From the NCBI RefSeq assembly GCF_003573695.1, contig NC_039359.1, forward strand, positions 92,165,385 to 92,229,384: a DNA stretch of 64,000 nucleotides, written 5' to 3'. Below are positions 21,523 to 34,240 of this stretch, piece by piece. Every line of letters begins with the position of its first letter. Within the stretch, counting starts at the first letter, position 1. A program made the translations under genes and the position numbers. This DNA comes from Papaver somniferum (taxonomy: Eukaryota; Streptophyta; Magnoliopsida; Ranunculales; Papaveraceae). The notes beneath the pieces are model-generated. The model had not been told where the DNA came from and ran no database searches. It saw only the letters and a program-made list of their open reading frames with translations.

Positions 21523-22905
21523 GCATATCCAATATAATTGTATCTCTATATATTGGATCTATTAAATCCATGAGGAAAATTGATTTGAATTTATGCTGTA
21601 GAAGTTATATCTTGGATCTATTAAATTCATGGGGAAAATTGATTTGAATTGATGTTGTAGAAGTTATATCTTGGATCTATTAAATACATTTGGAAATTGA
21701 TTTGAATCTATGATTACATTTTGTATTTTGTGTATATGTTTGTGCCTGGATTCATAATCAATCACGTGATTTGGTTTTTATAATGTTTGCATATGTTTGT
21801 GCTGGGTTTGATTTTGTGATAATAGTCCACCGCCTGGAATTTTCTGAAAAAAGAGGAAAAGGAAAAGAATGTTAGCCTATTTCGATCTGTGGAAGTGGTG
21901 ACCGTCCAGGTCTCGATATAACACGGCCAGGTTCAACCCAACTGGGTCTGGTTCAACCCAACTCTGCCAGGTTCAACCCAAATCGGACCGGTTCAACCCA
22001 ACATGTCATGTCCTATTATCCAGTCGTGGCCTGTCCTGTCTTGTGTATATGTGGTGGGAACCAAAGGTTGAGGTATATACTTTATGCAATTTGGAATACT
22101 TATTGGGCTTATGTATTTTTTTCTGGAACATGCTTCGTTATGTTCTTTTTGTCTTAAGATAAGTCCACATTGTATAAACAGTCAATTTAAACTATGACTG
22201 TTGATTTCGATCATTAAGAGTTTTGGTTTTGTTGTTATTTTGAATATGATATTGGCTATAGTTGAATGATGTTTTTCTTTTGTTCAATTGGTTGTACCAA
22301 CTCGATTCAATTGTATTCATTTGGGCTTAGAAGTACTTGAGCGCCATTATTGGATACTTGATATTTTTTCCCCAAATTTGAATGTGATGTGGGATGTAAT
22401 CCATTTGTTGGCATAGTGAAATATGTGCAGAGGGACATGTATCATTAGACAAAGATGTACTTTTGTCTTCGGTAGTAATAACTCCAACACACAAGTATCA
22501 ACCGAACATAGGATCAGCTAAAATGTAACTCTAGCTGATGAGAATGTAATTCTGGCAAAAGGTACCCATGCAAATGGATATCATATGGAAACTCACCGTG
22601 ATGAGAATGTAATTGACTACATCTTTTATAGTCTCTAATGTATTTAGAAGGAAACATATTTTAGAGAAAATAATGAGTTAACATCAGTGAAATGTAAATC
22701 ACTATAGTATTTGGATTATTGAATCCGTATCGACTCCGAGGATGAAAATGTTGGTAATTGACTCATACAGGCTTTGACATAACCATAACGACACTTTGGT
22801 TGTTGGATGATGTTTTGTTTTGAAAGGACTCTCACAAACATCACTTTATTTGAGTGAACGATACAATGGGAAAAAGATTAACAGAACGCGAAGTGACGAC
22901 ATATT
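21523..22905 (+). repeat. Copia interior segment, copy 1 (matches 43250-44615)
   Basis: About 1.38 kb in the same orientation as 43250-44615, starting at GCATATCCAATATAATTG and parting near GTGAACGATACAATGGG...AGTG. Most lines match with scattered substitutions and small indels. No intact reading frame. A GGTTCAACCCAA motif occurs four times at 21931-22000 (two in the other copy). Confidence 0.9.
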
Positions 22906-24537
22906 TCTCAATAAGTGTTATCTAAAGTAATAGATGCACAACCCCCCCTCCCACTATGCTTTTAAGTAAGAAAACATATCACTCATTTCACAAAGTCTTC
23001 AGTAAAACAGGATTGAGACCATCTTAAGATGCAAATGGTAAACAATCCATATTACAAAGAACATAAGCTGTAATTTAGAAAAATATTCATGCAGAATGCG
23101 GACCATTAAAGTGACTTATAGATCTGGTGAATGTTTTGACATTTTGGACTAGTTATAGTTCCCAAGAAATTTGCGTTTGAAAACTACTAGCAGATATTAC
23201 ACAATGCAAAGTGCAAAGGCTCACCACCCTGTAAATACTCGAGAGTGTGCATCAAAAGGAATTGATGAATATAGCACGTTTAATAGGATCAATGTAGAGC
23301 ATATTATACCCAATGGTCTCGCACAGACTACCATCAAATGTTACAAATGGTGTCTAAGGAATATGTTATGCTTACCAACCTACCTTTTATTTCTTTGGGG
23401 ATATGCAATATTACACGCATCTTTACTTAATTCGTTTTAGTTACCAATATTAGTCAACCTTTTCTGCGTACCAGTTGGTAACTGGATTTAAGCCTGACAT
23501 TCATGTTGATACGCATTTTTGGTTGCACTATATATGTGCCATTACGACTCCACATCGTAGTATGATTGGTGTTCAAAACTGTTAAGTAGTTATGTTGGAA
23601 ATGAGTTCCCAATAATTATCCGCATTTTAGAAATTTTGACAGGAGATCTCTTACCACTAGATTTGCGGGTTATCACTTTAATGAGGGCAGTGTTCCAGTC
23701 GTTAGGGGGAGATAAGAAAAAGTATGTTCTAAGTGAACGATAAGAATTGTCGTGGTGTGTTCCCACTGTATTTCATATTGATTCTTGTACTCCACAAATG
23801 TAAATGTGAAGTGACAAATAATAATCGATTTTCAGAATGTACACTGATGTCGCTAAAGTGATGAGATCACACATACTAGCTACAAACCTACCTGCAAGGT
23901 TACAAGTCCTCAATCAGGGATATACACCATAGACTAAGGTGTTGCAACTACACTTAGTGAAAGTGAGGTTGAGGTCGTGGCTCCATAAAGGAAATTGGAG
24001 AGACCACTTGGTTCGATCAATCCTCGCCTAAAAGGGAAGTAGGTGAGTAAGGCACAAATTACTTATATCATCAGAAATCATCTCATAATATTTTCTCTGC
24101 ATATGTCCATGAATCAAACTGGAGGACGCTCCGAAGTTTAATGATTCCAGAGAACAATGACATCCCAAGTGGATTATGAGAATGCCCACGAGTCAATGGA
24201 AAGATCTTGCGAGCATATTGATGATTAATTTCATATACATTTGCTTAAGGAAAAAAAACAAGACGAGATCGAACCAAGCTCTTTGTTGCTTAATTTCAAC
24301 GAAGAGCGTATTTGGCCTATACAATCCAGGTAGAACCTGGTTCTTTGACAAATATATAGGTATTTTGGTGCGGTAGTACAAACCAACCAAGTGTAAATCC
24401 TATTGAACATACATGGTTAATTTGTCACAAAGCATAATGAGAAGAAAACAGTTTTAAAGTATAAAGACTCACCTTGTGGCGCGAGGTTTCTCACAAAGCC
24501 CTGGAATTATTCTCTTGTAATTAACTTTATAGTGTTT

Positions 24538-25298
24538 TATTAGAGCACTGCTCGGTCGAACTCGCATGCGTTTCTATCTGAAGCATGTTTGTCAATATTA
24601 GTGATCAAAAATATAAGTCTTGATTTCTAGTCTACTTATAGCTAAGTCTCGGACTAGGATAGAAAGTGTAGTTGAGATCAAGACTCCATGGTGATCATCA
24701 TACAATGACGAAGAACTACTCAAGGAACTTGTGTAACTTCATCGACTAAAAGGTATGTGGAGACTTGAACTTATATATCACTCAAAAGTCTATCTACTCT
24801 ATCTCATATCTTGAGACAAAAATCGTATTACTATATAGACTTTGATTATACACATTTGCTATTTCGAGCCGAGTTTATTTCGCTTATCTATTTCTCGAAA
24901 TATGTGTTGGTAAGCTTTCCCTTTGGCCAAGTTCATATTTACTAGTGGCGTAAGTCATATTAGTTTCAATTACTTGAAAATTGCTTTGACCAAAAATGGT
25001 TAGTGAATAACAAAAATATAACGTCATCTAAGAATGTTTCAATGATTGAAATGAGAGTTTAGAATATCTAAGATTGGAAGGATATAAACATTGTGTGGTA
25101 ACACATACGTGTGTAAGTCCTTATTCCTTGAACCAAAGTATGCGTACTTTGCTGCTCAAGAAAACCAAAACTAAAGCCCGCGTACCAGTACGCGCACTGT
25201 CGGAAGTTTACGTCCCGTGAATTTCTGCTGGAGTTCATGTACTGAAAACAAACTTATTCCGGGTACTTAAGTCCGCCTACCAGTATGCGTACTTAAAT
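24538..25298 (+). repeat. 5' LTR, partial, of nested element
   Basis: Matches 29074-29820 of the 3' LTR (AAGTCTTGATTTCTAGTCTA, CATCATACAATGACGAAGAA and so on), then similarity stops at GTACTTAA. It has TA where the terminal TG should be. It includes two 24-bp GTCCGC(G/C)TACCAGTA.GCG units (about 25175 and 25271). Confidence 0.85.
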
Positions 25299-25515
25299 AT
25301 TGTTCAAAGATTATTATGGACAAAACCTCTGGTTTTCATGATAATCTCATTTCATCTAAGATCTTGGAAAACTTAGATGATGAGAAACAATCTAAAGGAA
25401 GAATTAATAAGAAGGAAAGATTGAGAAAACGTTCGTTATACTTAAAGATATGGACTCTCACTAGATTAACTCTTAATCTTTTTGATATTTTAAAAAAATA
25501 AAATAATAATTTGAT

Positions 25516-25920
25516 TTAATTATTTAAAAATAAAATGTACTGTATTATTACACCAGGGTTTTTAGTTGGAAACCGAGCGACAAGCTGGGCACCAACCCCC
25601 TTTTGAATTGCAATCCCTAATCTATGGAAAATAAAACTACCAAGACCACTACCAGCATCATTACTAACTAATTTTTTTTTCCAGATGCTTGAAAAAACAA
25701 ACAGTATCATCGCTAAGCTCCCATTAAAGTAGTGAAAGCTAAAACACCCAAACCATAACCATGCGTAACACATTCATTCAAGTATTTAGACCGCTTACAC
25801 GAAATAGCTTTCGAGATGGCCTGGACAGGAACGAAAGCAAGAACTCCAACCCCAGTGAAGGGCGAGACACCTATAACATCCATACAAACGTCTTGACCAT
25901 TTTCCCAGTTGAGAAATACT
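25516..25920 (-). pseudogene. Minus-strand coding relic, possibly part of a repeat-encoded ORF
   Basis: Read from 25920 downwards: NWENGQDVCMDVIGVSPFTG, then ...RSKYLNECVTHGYGLGVLAF, a stop and frameshift near 25705, then SNDAGSGLGSFIFHRLGIAI and QKGVGAQLVARFPTK. The composition is clearly protein-like and it lies against the orientation of the host element. The ending ..GVGAQLVARxPT.. recalls a conserved plant repeat-associated ORF, but I cannot name the family with confidence. It may be an older insertion inside the LTR element. Confidence 0.5.
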
Positions 25921-26699
25921 ATCGTAGTGGATCAATTGACCAAGATCTATTCAGAGCATTTGAAAGCGTTTTTAGATTCTTAGAAAAACTTAATTCTTTT
26001 AAGTTTAAGAATTGACCCGATAAAGGTTCTGTACATGTAAAACTATGGAATAATGATGCACGAACTGGACACGCTGTCAACAAACGTAGATCCAATACAT
26101 GTTCGCATGCTTTTGACACAGGTTCAAGGTATCGGAAGAATCTTCTTTCTAGTCATATAAAAAGGAAGATAAAAAGCTCTGACAACCCTGATTGTCATCA
26201 TTACTTTGATTATATCACTGGGACTGCTCACAAATATCAACCAGAAATGTTGCATGAGGTTCTCTCTACACATCATGCCTCTTGGTAACAAGCCTGGAAC
26301 TACCCCATTTGTATATATCTTCAGATGGGGCAAGAAATGGTTTGATTTGTGTACATTTGGGTTAAAATGATATTCTTCTTGGATTTCGAATAAGCTTTCT
26401 ACTGCATCCGGTTCCTCTCACAAATTGTGTTTTCACGTCTTACACAACCTTGATGTGTGAAGATCATAGAAAATCCCACACTCCCTTTGTGGGTCGCGGT
26501 TCATAAACGGGTCCAAGCCCAGTATTGAGCTTATAAAGAAGAAGTACGCGTACCTTCTTCTTCCTCCCATCAGTCCGCGTACGTGAACTTTCTAGAGTTC
26601 ATGAAATTCCTTCATTAAATCTTCCTTGGAGGAAAATAAGACAAAGGGGTGGTCAAATTTCATTCCAAGTAAGTGATTTCCTCTTGTTTCTTTCCAATT

Positions 26700-27690
26700 T
26701 CTAGATCTCATGATGAATTTCAAGGTTTCAAAAAGAACTTCAAAAAGTTTGGGTTCTTCTAGCATGAATCTTCCTTTAGACCAAAATTCTCTTAGGATTA
26801 GGTTTGTCAATGATTCTTGTGCTGATGTTTTTGAAAGGATTTCATCTGAGGGTTTTATTTTAGAAAAGAAATTGGATTCATCTAGTGGACATAAAGAGGA
26901 TTTAGTTTGCTTTGAAAAATTCATACTCTCACAAGAATTTTCTATGTCAACATTCATGATGTTGATCTCGAAAAAATGGAATTTAAAACCATGGTCAATA
27001 GAGAAAGGTTTCTTGTTAATAGAGAGTTGATTTCTAAAATTACCAAAATTCCATTGGGTAATATTCGTCTACCTAGGCCAAGTGATGAATGACCATAGTA
27101 TGAAGACATCTCTCATGGTCTTTGTGGTAAGAAGGTTGCTTGGAATCAAGGGAAGTTTCCTACTAATGTTCTTAGTGTGGCCTTGATGGCTTTCGGAAAA
27201 CTTGGTATCTCTAATCTTTGTCACTCCACAATTGAGAATTCTCGCTGGAGTTGCGAGTTTGCGGAATTGGTCTATTTCCTTGAATTGGGTGTTCCGAGTC
27301 TCGATATTTGTGGTTTCATCTTTTTTCAAATGGCTTCGATGACTTCACCCAACAAGAAGTTAGGTTTCACTTGCTTGATTAGTAAAATTTGTCGTGTACG
27401 TGCTTTTGACCCAATTGGAAACTCCCTTGGAGCTCCCAAACCTGTTCGTCACTGTACCTTCAGACGTATAAGGGAGAATGTGTGCAAAAGAAAAAGAGAT
27501 GATTCCCTTGACAATTCTTGTGATCCTACCACCTTGAGTCTTCTTTGAAAAATTCACAAGGGTGTGCGTAAGGTCAATTCAAGGGTCAAATGCGGGCAAA
27601 AACAACTGTCGTTGATAACAACTAAGTTTTCCGAGATCAAGGAAGACTTGAACATGATTCAAGCATGTTGGATTGTTTCCGATGATGAGT
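26700..27690 (+). pseudogene. Putative plant-transposon-type protein of the nested element, broken
   Basis: Joined readings give WNLKPWSIEKGFLLIE-like text, then in the next frame LISKITKIPLGNIRLPRPSD, YEDISHGLCGKKVAWNQGKF and a 123-residue open stretch to 27548 (ELVYFLELGVPSLDICGFIF, CRVRAFDPIGNSLG), ending in a coiled, charged tail (SEIKEDLNMIQACWIVSDDE). The pattern fits the retroelement-linked domain annotated as a putative plant transposon protein. That assignment is from memory of the pattern and needs a profile search. Confidence 0.6.
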
Positions 27691-29059
27691 AAATGTTTAC
27701 CTCTTTGATTTTATTTTATCTAGTAAATCTTCTTATGAGAATTTTATTTCTTATGTATTAGGAAGAATAACTAGTTTTTGGAATAGCCATTATTGTGATA
27801 ACACATAGCTATGCCAATGCTTTCATCTTCATTGTTTTAGGTTTATTTGGTTAAATTCAAAAAGTGTTTGGAAGATGATTTTTTTGCAGTATTAATCTTT
27901 ATGGTTTTATATATTGCAATTTATTATGGGATATGTGTGTTTGCATCTGTGAACTATGATTGTCCCATACCTTGTCAAAAGTTAAGTCGTTCATATGTCG
28001 ATATGCATGTATTGACGAAAGAATGAATGGACTTTTGACATTACAAAAGTTAAAGCCTTTATGTCATTTTTTGATGGAAGAAAGGATAAAAATTTTGATT
28101 ACGAGGATTATGTCTATTGTATGTCATTGAAAAAATAGTGATGGAAAATATGATGAATCCTTATTTATTCCACAATATTGATCTTCCCTGATCCATATTT
28201 TATGTATATATTATGCGGATCCGTAAGTTCTCTTGCGTTGAGCATTTCCGATTAAATTAATCACGGGTTTTCTTATGGTTAATTCGATTAAGTATTTTTG
28301 GATTCAAATTCATATTCATATGCGATTTGTTATGTCCAAATAAATCCTTCTTTTCTTGTGAAAATAAGGTCGCTCTTGTTGTTCTTTTGGGAATGACATT
28401 TTATGGGGGGAGTTCTTAATTGAATTTGTGCTTAATTGCCAAATCTTTGTGAGGAGTGTGGCTGTGGAATATTATAGGGGTTATCTTGTATCTTTATAAA
28501 CTCCTTGATGAAAGCATCTAGCTTCGGCTATATGATTGCATTTAAAAAGCTGATATGTGCTTTCTTTTGGTCATGAAATGTCTCTATGGAAATTTTATTA
28601 GGATCCCACTAGTTTTCGTACCTTTTCCAATTTTATCGACAAAAAGGGGGAGAATTAATGTGTAATTCACACTAAAAAATACATATGGTTTTCGGATCAT
28701 TATGTACGGGGGAGTGGTTTCCATGTGAGATGGAGTATTGAATAAGGGGGAGTGATACATATCACCATAGTGTTGTTGTCGAAGTTGTGATATAACTGAT
28801 CTTTGATGTTGTGTAATAATACTATGACACTGTGTAACAATGATTGAGAATTCTTGTTTTCTCATTGTTATAGATACGGATTTTCAACAACGATGATACT
28901 AAACTTACAACCTTTGGAATCATTGGAGTACTTGGAAGTGACGAAGATTTCGATTAATGTTGAAGAACCAAGGAAATCATACATGTGGAAGAAAAGCTAT
29001 AAAAGTTTATTTATTTATTTTGTATTCCATATATATTGATAGTTTTGTCAATTTTATTG

Positions 29060-29073
29060 ACAAAGGGGGAGAT
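29060..29073 (+). other. Polypurine tract of nested element
   Basis: AAAGGGGGAGAT lies directly before the 3' LTR TG, as in many plant copia-type elements, where it primes plus-strand synthesis. Confidence 0.85.
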
Positions 29074-31435
29074 TGTTAGAGCATTGCTCGGTGAACTCGC
29101 ATGCGTTGCTATCTCAAGGATGTTTGTCTATGTTAATGATCAAAACTATAAGTCTTGATTTCTAGTCTACTTATAGCTAAGTCTCGGACTAGGATATGTA
29201 GTTGAGCTCAATACTCCATGGAGATCATCATACAAAGACGAAGAACTACTCAAGGAACTTGTGTAACTTCATTGACTAAAAGGGGAGACTTGAACTTATC
29301 TATCACTCAAAAGTCTATCAACTCTATCTCCCATCTTGAGACAAAAGTCGTATTACTATATAGACTTTGATTATTCACATTTGTTATTTCGATCCGAGTT
29401 TATCTCGCTTATCTATTTATCGAAATATGTGTTGTTAAGCTTTCTCTTTGGCCAAGTTCATCTTTACCAGTGACGAAATTCATATTAGTTTCAATTACTT
29501 GAAAATTGCTTTGACGAAAATGGTTTGTGAACAACGACTATATAACGTCCTCTAAGAATGTTTCAATGATTGAAATGAGAGTTTAGAAAATCTAATCTTG
29601 GAAGGATATAAACATTGTGTGGTAACACACACGTGTGTAAATCCTTATTCCTTGAACCAAAGTATGCGTACTTTGCTGCTCAGGAAAACCAAAACTAAAG
29701 TCCGCGTACCAGTACGCGTACTTTCGGAAGTTTACGTCCCGTGAATTTCTGCTGGAGTTTGTGTACTGGAAACAAACTTATTCCGGGTACTTAAGTCCGC
29801 CTACCAGTATGCGTACTTAAGTTGGTTATTTTCTATAGCCCGTTATTCTTGAACTTTAAATTATATAAACTAAGGAATGCATATTTGGAAACCGTGGCTA
29901 TAAAGTTCATGAATTGATTCGAGTGAATCAAATCTTTTTTGCTTTGATTGTGTCTTGTATACTTCTATAAGATCTAAGCAGTTGAACAAATCTCTAACTA
30001 GTTCATTTGAGTCATTTGAACTAGTTGTGGTAAAGAAGAATATGGTTGATATGGAAGTGCTCATATGGCTAACCATTTGGTTAACTACTGTTGAACCAAC
30101 TAAGTGTACATGTTTAGGTACAGTTACACAAACCTAAATAAACATGCATTTCATTTGTGTGTAACAAGCTAAGTTCGATCTAACGGTTGAAAGATATTAG
30201 CTTGAATCTAATCAGGTTTTCATCTAACGGTGAATATTGAATGCTTCGTTACCAAGGTAACTTAGATTGCAAACCCTGATTTGAAAGCATATATAAAGGA
30301 GAACTCTAGCAACTGGGAAACTTAATCCCCACACCTCCTGTATGATACCAGTTGTATAAGCTAGAGTCGATTCTACTTTAACCTTAGGTTCTTATCGAGA
30401 CCGTGTAGGTTAACGACTTGAAGACTTCATTGGGAACATGAAGCCAAACCCAATTATTTTCTTTGTTTTTGCATGATATGATCTTGCTATTTCTATTGTA
30501 TTTGAGTACAATCGTAATATTGGCTTGAGATTGGTTTCTCTTATAGGCAAGATATAAAAAAAACCACAAACACCTTCGTCTCATCGTTTGCGATTCCGCA
30601 ATATCTTCTTTCGCTAGTCGATTAAGATTATTGTGAGGTGATTGATAATTCTAGGCTATTCTCCGGGAATATAAGTCCGAGTTATCAATTAATTCATGTT
30701 CACCTTGATTTATCAAAAGACTGAACAAAAACTCATAGGTATTTCTGTGGGAGACAGATTTATCTATTCCCGTAGACTTTTCTGTGTGATGCAGATTTGT
30801 TTATTAAAGTCTTCGACTTTGGGTCGTAACAACTCTTAGTTGTGGGTGAAATCAACTAAGGGAATCAAGTGCGTAGTATCCTGTTGGGATCAGAGACGTA
30901 AGGAGCGCAACTGTACCTTTGATCAGTGTGAGATTGATTGGGTTTCAACTAAAGTCCAGATCAAATTTAGTTTGTAGTAGGCTAGTGTCTGTAGCGGCTT
31001 AATGCAGTGTGTGTTCAATCTGGACTAGGTCCCGGGGTTTTTCTACATTTGCGGTTTCCTCGTTAACAAAACTTATGGTGTCTGTATTATTTCTTTTCAG
31101 CATTATATTTTGTTATATAATTGAACTATCACAGGTTGTGCGTTGAATCGATCAACTGGGAAATCCAACCTTTGGTTGTTGATTGAAATTGATTGATCCT
31201 TGAACATTGGTCTTGGGTACCGTTCAAGTAGTTTCTCTTGTATTCAATTAGACTCGCTGATTTTTATTTGCTTGAGTAAGTATTGAATCGAGAAAGTGAG
31301 ATATAAATCTTTGATTTACTTTTATTAAGATTGAGTCTGACTGTCTAGTTGATTCTCTTAAAAGTTTATTAGAGTTAGTCCATACAGATTGCTAAGCGAA
31401 ATATTGGGTGTGGTTGTTAGACCCCCGCTTTTTCA
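29074..31435 (+). repeat. 3' LTR of nested element (2362 bp)
   Basis: Begins TGTTAGAGCATTGCTCGG and ends CCCCCGCTTTTTCA. Contains GGTTTCCTCGTTAAC at 31053-31067, a block also present (inverted) in the solo LTRs at 37078-37092 and 59124-59138. Near-palindromic 24-bp units, GTCCGCGTACCAGTACGCGT plus ACTT at 29700-29723 and a variant at 29795-29818, form its private repeat. Confidence 0.9.
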
Positions 31436-33424
31436 TGTTCCGCTACTTAATTAGCTTGGCAATTACAAAAGGACTTGAAATATAGCATATGTATGTGGTT
31501 GTTACGTATCTCTGAAAGAATCAAGAGATATAAGATATTTACAAAAGTACTTGATAGCCTTTTGTTACCCAATTCAAGTGACTCTAAACCATATAGTGCG
31601 TTTACAATTAGATAGAACACTCACTTATAGATAGAAGCAATCAGGTGGATGTGGTATACCCGTCTAAGTGGCTATTTGATTTAGAGGGTATAGAAAAATA
31701 AGTAATTTTTCCTTACGTATTCACAAGAAAGTTCCTGATTTGGAATTGTATCTATTTATGTCGATGGTACAAACATGATGGGTACTTTTGATGTAATGAG
31801 AGACCTTAAAATCTATTTGAAATCCGAATTTGAGATGAAAAGTCTGGGGAAATCTCGACCAAATACTGAGCTTGTGGTATATTATTCCACCAGTTTGCAT
31901 ATGTCTAAAGTTGTCAGGCAATTTAACAAAGACATGCATCCTGATAGCACTCCCATGATTAGTCGAGGTTCAAATGTAAGTAACTGACCATTTCGTTTAA
32001 AGGAATATGGCGAAGATGTGTTGGGAGATGAAATTCCCATATCTAAGTACAATAGACGCATTGTTGTACTTAGTATAATAATGTACTCGATTAAATTTTA
32101 CATCCTCAGTGAACTTGTTAGCTAGATATAACTCAGCGCCAACACAATGTCATCGGAATGGTACAGTGAATGTAATCATGTACTTAAAAGTAACCATTGA
32201 CATGAGTTTGTTTTATTTCTGCAAAGACATAAAAATGAATGCTAAAGGAACTGCAATCCAAAGGTTGTTGATTATGAAGGAACAATAATCTCTTCTCTAA
32301 CAAAAGTAATCAGGGGGAGATATGGTAGACTATTTTCTAAGTCATTACTGATATTCAGTTTCGAAAAGTACATGACTAAAGGAACTGTCTGGAACAACTC
32401 TGAAAGTAATCAGGGGGAGATGCCGACATCAGGGGGAGGATCCAAGGATATGATATCGACATATTTTACTTCGAAATTGAAGATATGTTGTACTTTTTTT
32501 CCTTCGATCGAGAATAGTTTTTCTCAAAGGGTTTTGTTACTCGAAAAGGTTTTTAGCGAGACAACGCTAAAAAACATCAAGTATGTTGAACATTGAAGAC
32601 ATAAAGATCGCGTTGATATTACTGAAAATATCTGAACCAAATAAATGAAACATGATAGTATGTTAAGCAACATAACTTCCAGAATCAATAACAGGTCTTA
32701 TAAACATTCAAGTCACCAAAGTAATGTGTGATAAACTCCTTTTGACTGCATTAAACTAATGAAAATTGTCTGACATCAGGAGGAGCATCTAATGATGTGT
32801 TGAACTCTTTTCGTTCACCGAAGTTACTTTTTCCCACAGGGTTTTGTTGCTCGGCAAGGTTTTTAATGAGACAACAACAAACACAGGGAATTAACTTCCC
32901 AACTAAGGCTATTGTCTTTCCCACAAGGATTTTATGCCTTAGAAGTTGTGAAGCAACTAATAAACTTCAATGAAGCAAAGTGATCACCTTCAACGGATCA
33001 CTTTTACGTGTATCTGTCACGTTGTACTCTTTCCCCCCCGTCAAGGTTTTGTCCCAATGGGTTTCCTTGTCAAGGTTTTAATGAGGCAACATATTCGAGT
33101 CCAACGATGTTCTAAGTTTGCTTAATATTGTACTCTTTTTCTTTAGTTCAGGTTTTGTCCCTCTGGGTTTTCCTGACGAAGTTTTAACGAGTCAATTAAT
33201 TTAGACTTGTCGGTCTTTGAAGATCATACTGCATGTGATGAACTACATGTAAATTACGAGACAACATGTGAAGTACTACATGTGAAGAGTTGTACCAAGA
33301 TTTTATCCCACTGGGTTTTTCCTTGTCAGAATTTTAGTAAGGCAATTGATTTCGGCATAAGTCATCAAGGAGAAAACGACATTTGAAAAAGCACTATATA
33401 TAAAGTTAAGTTATAGAACCGCAC

Positions 33425-33621
33425 AAGGAGAAATGTTATAGGGCCTATGGCCTATGAATGTGCGGTCCAAAAGGATAATCTTTTGGTCTTCCCTTTTCCA
33501 TGTATATAAAGTATTTATCCATGTAACTATACTAACTCTATTGAATAGAAAATTCTTCTCTCCATGTGTGTGTCTCTTTTTATCTTTTTCTATCTTTCTC
33601 TTTTTATCTTTCTCCATGTTA
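33425..33621 (+). repeat. Polypurine tract and 3' LTR of the copia element
   Basis: AAGGAGAAA (33425-33433) precedes TGTTATAGGGCCTATGGCC. The LTR (33434-33621) shares most of its length with 21185-21355 and is followed by the CACTT duplication. Confidence 0.85.
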
Positions 33622-33626
33622 CACTT

Positions 33627-34240
33627 TGATTATATTTTATGTCCTTGATTATTACAGACTAGCTTTTTTATTGAGGGATAAAGTAGATAAAATTTTCTGG
33701 TATGACCGTATTGCATGCACTTGAATCAGTACAAAACCAAAATAAGCCTTGCTATACCGAGTCCTGACTTGCTTTGGTGTGAAATTCGGTACCAAAATAA
33801 AGTCATTCCTTGTATTGAAATTCAGATCGCAAAGCTAACCAACTGGTCTTACAAAGAAACAAAAATCTTGCTCCTTTTAAGGCATCATTGACATCGAAAT
33901 TGAACCTTAATTTGAGGCCACCACAAGCTCTCCCCTCCCTCTCTAGCTGTCTATCCAATAGTTGGACTAACATACTAGCATACACCCGTATACCATCTCC
34001 AGCCAAGAATTAAGGTCACCAAAGGCAGTCAAGATGTGAAGCATTTTTGTTATATCTCCGAAGGAGTTACAAACAGATCCGTAGGTACACCAATCACCGA
34101 CTGTTCTTGAATGTAGGAATTACCATTATTCTGGATTATCCCCTTTCTTCCCTTGAGATTGTTTATTTTCTTTTAGTTCGTGTCGAGTTTAATTGGACCG
34201 ACCGATCGGAGGGCCTGAAAGAAGGGAGTCCTTTTTATAT
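33627..34240. other. No recognised gene; repeat of copia 5' flank
   Basis: AAAGTAGATAAAATTTTCTG to TGCACTT (about 33671-33731) resembles 21145-21184. A 67-codon minus-strand open frame (34006-33803) has mixed composition and no family that I know; I do not call it a gene. Confidence 0.45.

Larger units (their letters stand above)
24538..31435 (+). mobile_element. Nested long-LTR retroelement (non-autonomous type)
   Basis: Inserted in the copia RT with target duplication TGTTT (24533-24537) and TGTTC (31436-31440). LTRs begin T(G/A)TTAGAGCA.TGCTCGG. The 3' LTR is 2362 bp; the 5' LTR is recognisable only to about 25298, so its 3' part and the primer site are lost or replaced. The polypurine tract AAAGGGGGAGAT precedes the 3' LTR. 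The only protein relic is the one at 26700-27690; no polymerase is seen, so it probably depended on another element. The LTR family recurs at 36760 and 58766 as solo LTRs. Confidence 0.85.
23171..32110 (+). pseudogene. Ty1/copia pol (integrase and RT), split by nested element
   Basis: Integrase C-terminal half at 23275-23740: EYSTFNRINVEHIIPNGLAQ, LFLWGYAILHASLL, QLVTGFKPDI. The RT N-terminus at 24180-24537 includes FGAVVQTNQ and FVTKHNEKKTVLKYK. The reading VFRYLISL is split exactly at the nested insertion and resumes at 31441. The rest of RT follows: WMWYTRLSGYL, IYVDGTNMMGTFDVMRDLKI (YVDG where YVDD is the active site), YLKSEFEMKSLGKSR, and KDMHPDSTPMISRG. The active-site change, stops and frameshifts mean no function. 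Confidence 0.88.
21185..33621 (+). mobile_element. Ty1/copia retrotransposon with nested LTR element
   Basis: Short LTRs (5' 21185-21355; 3' 33434-33621) and the 5-bp duplication CACTT (21180-21184; 33622-33626) bound the element. Inside, on the plus strand, are a leader, a degraded 5' part, copia integrase and the N-terminal reverse transcriptase (23170-24537). The nested element follows, then the rest of reverse transcriptase (31441-32110) and a long 3' region rich in the CCCACTGGGTTTTTCCTTG motif typical of this copia group. The integrase and polymerase are broken by many changes. Most of gag is missing. Confidence 0.88.
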
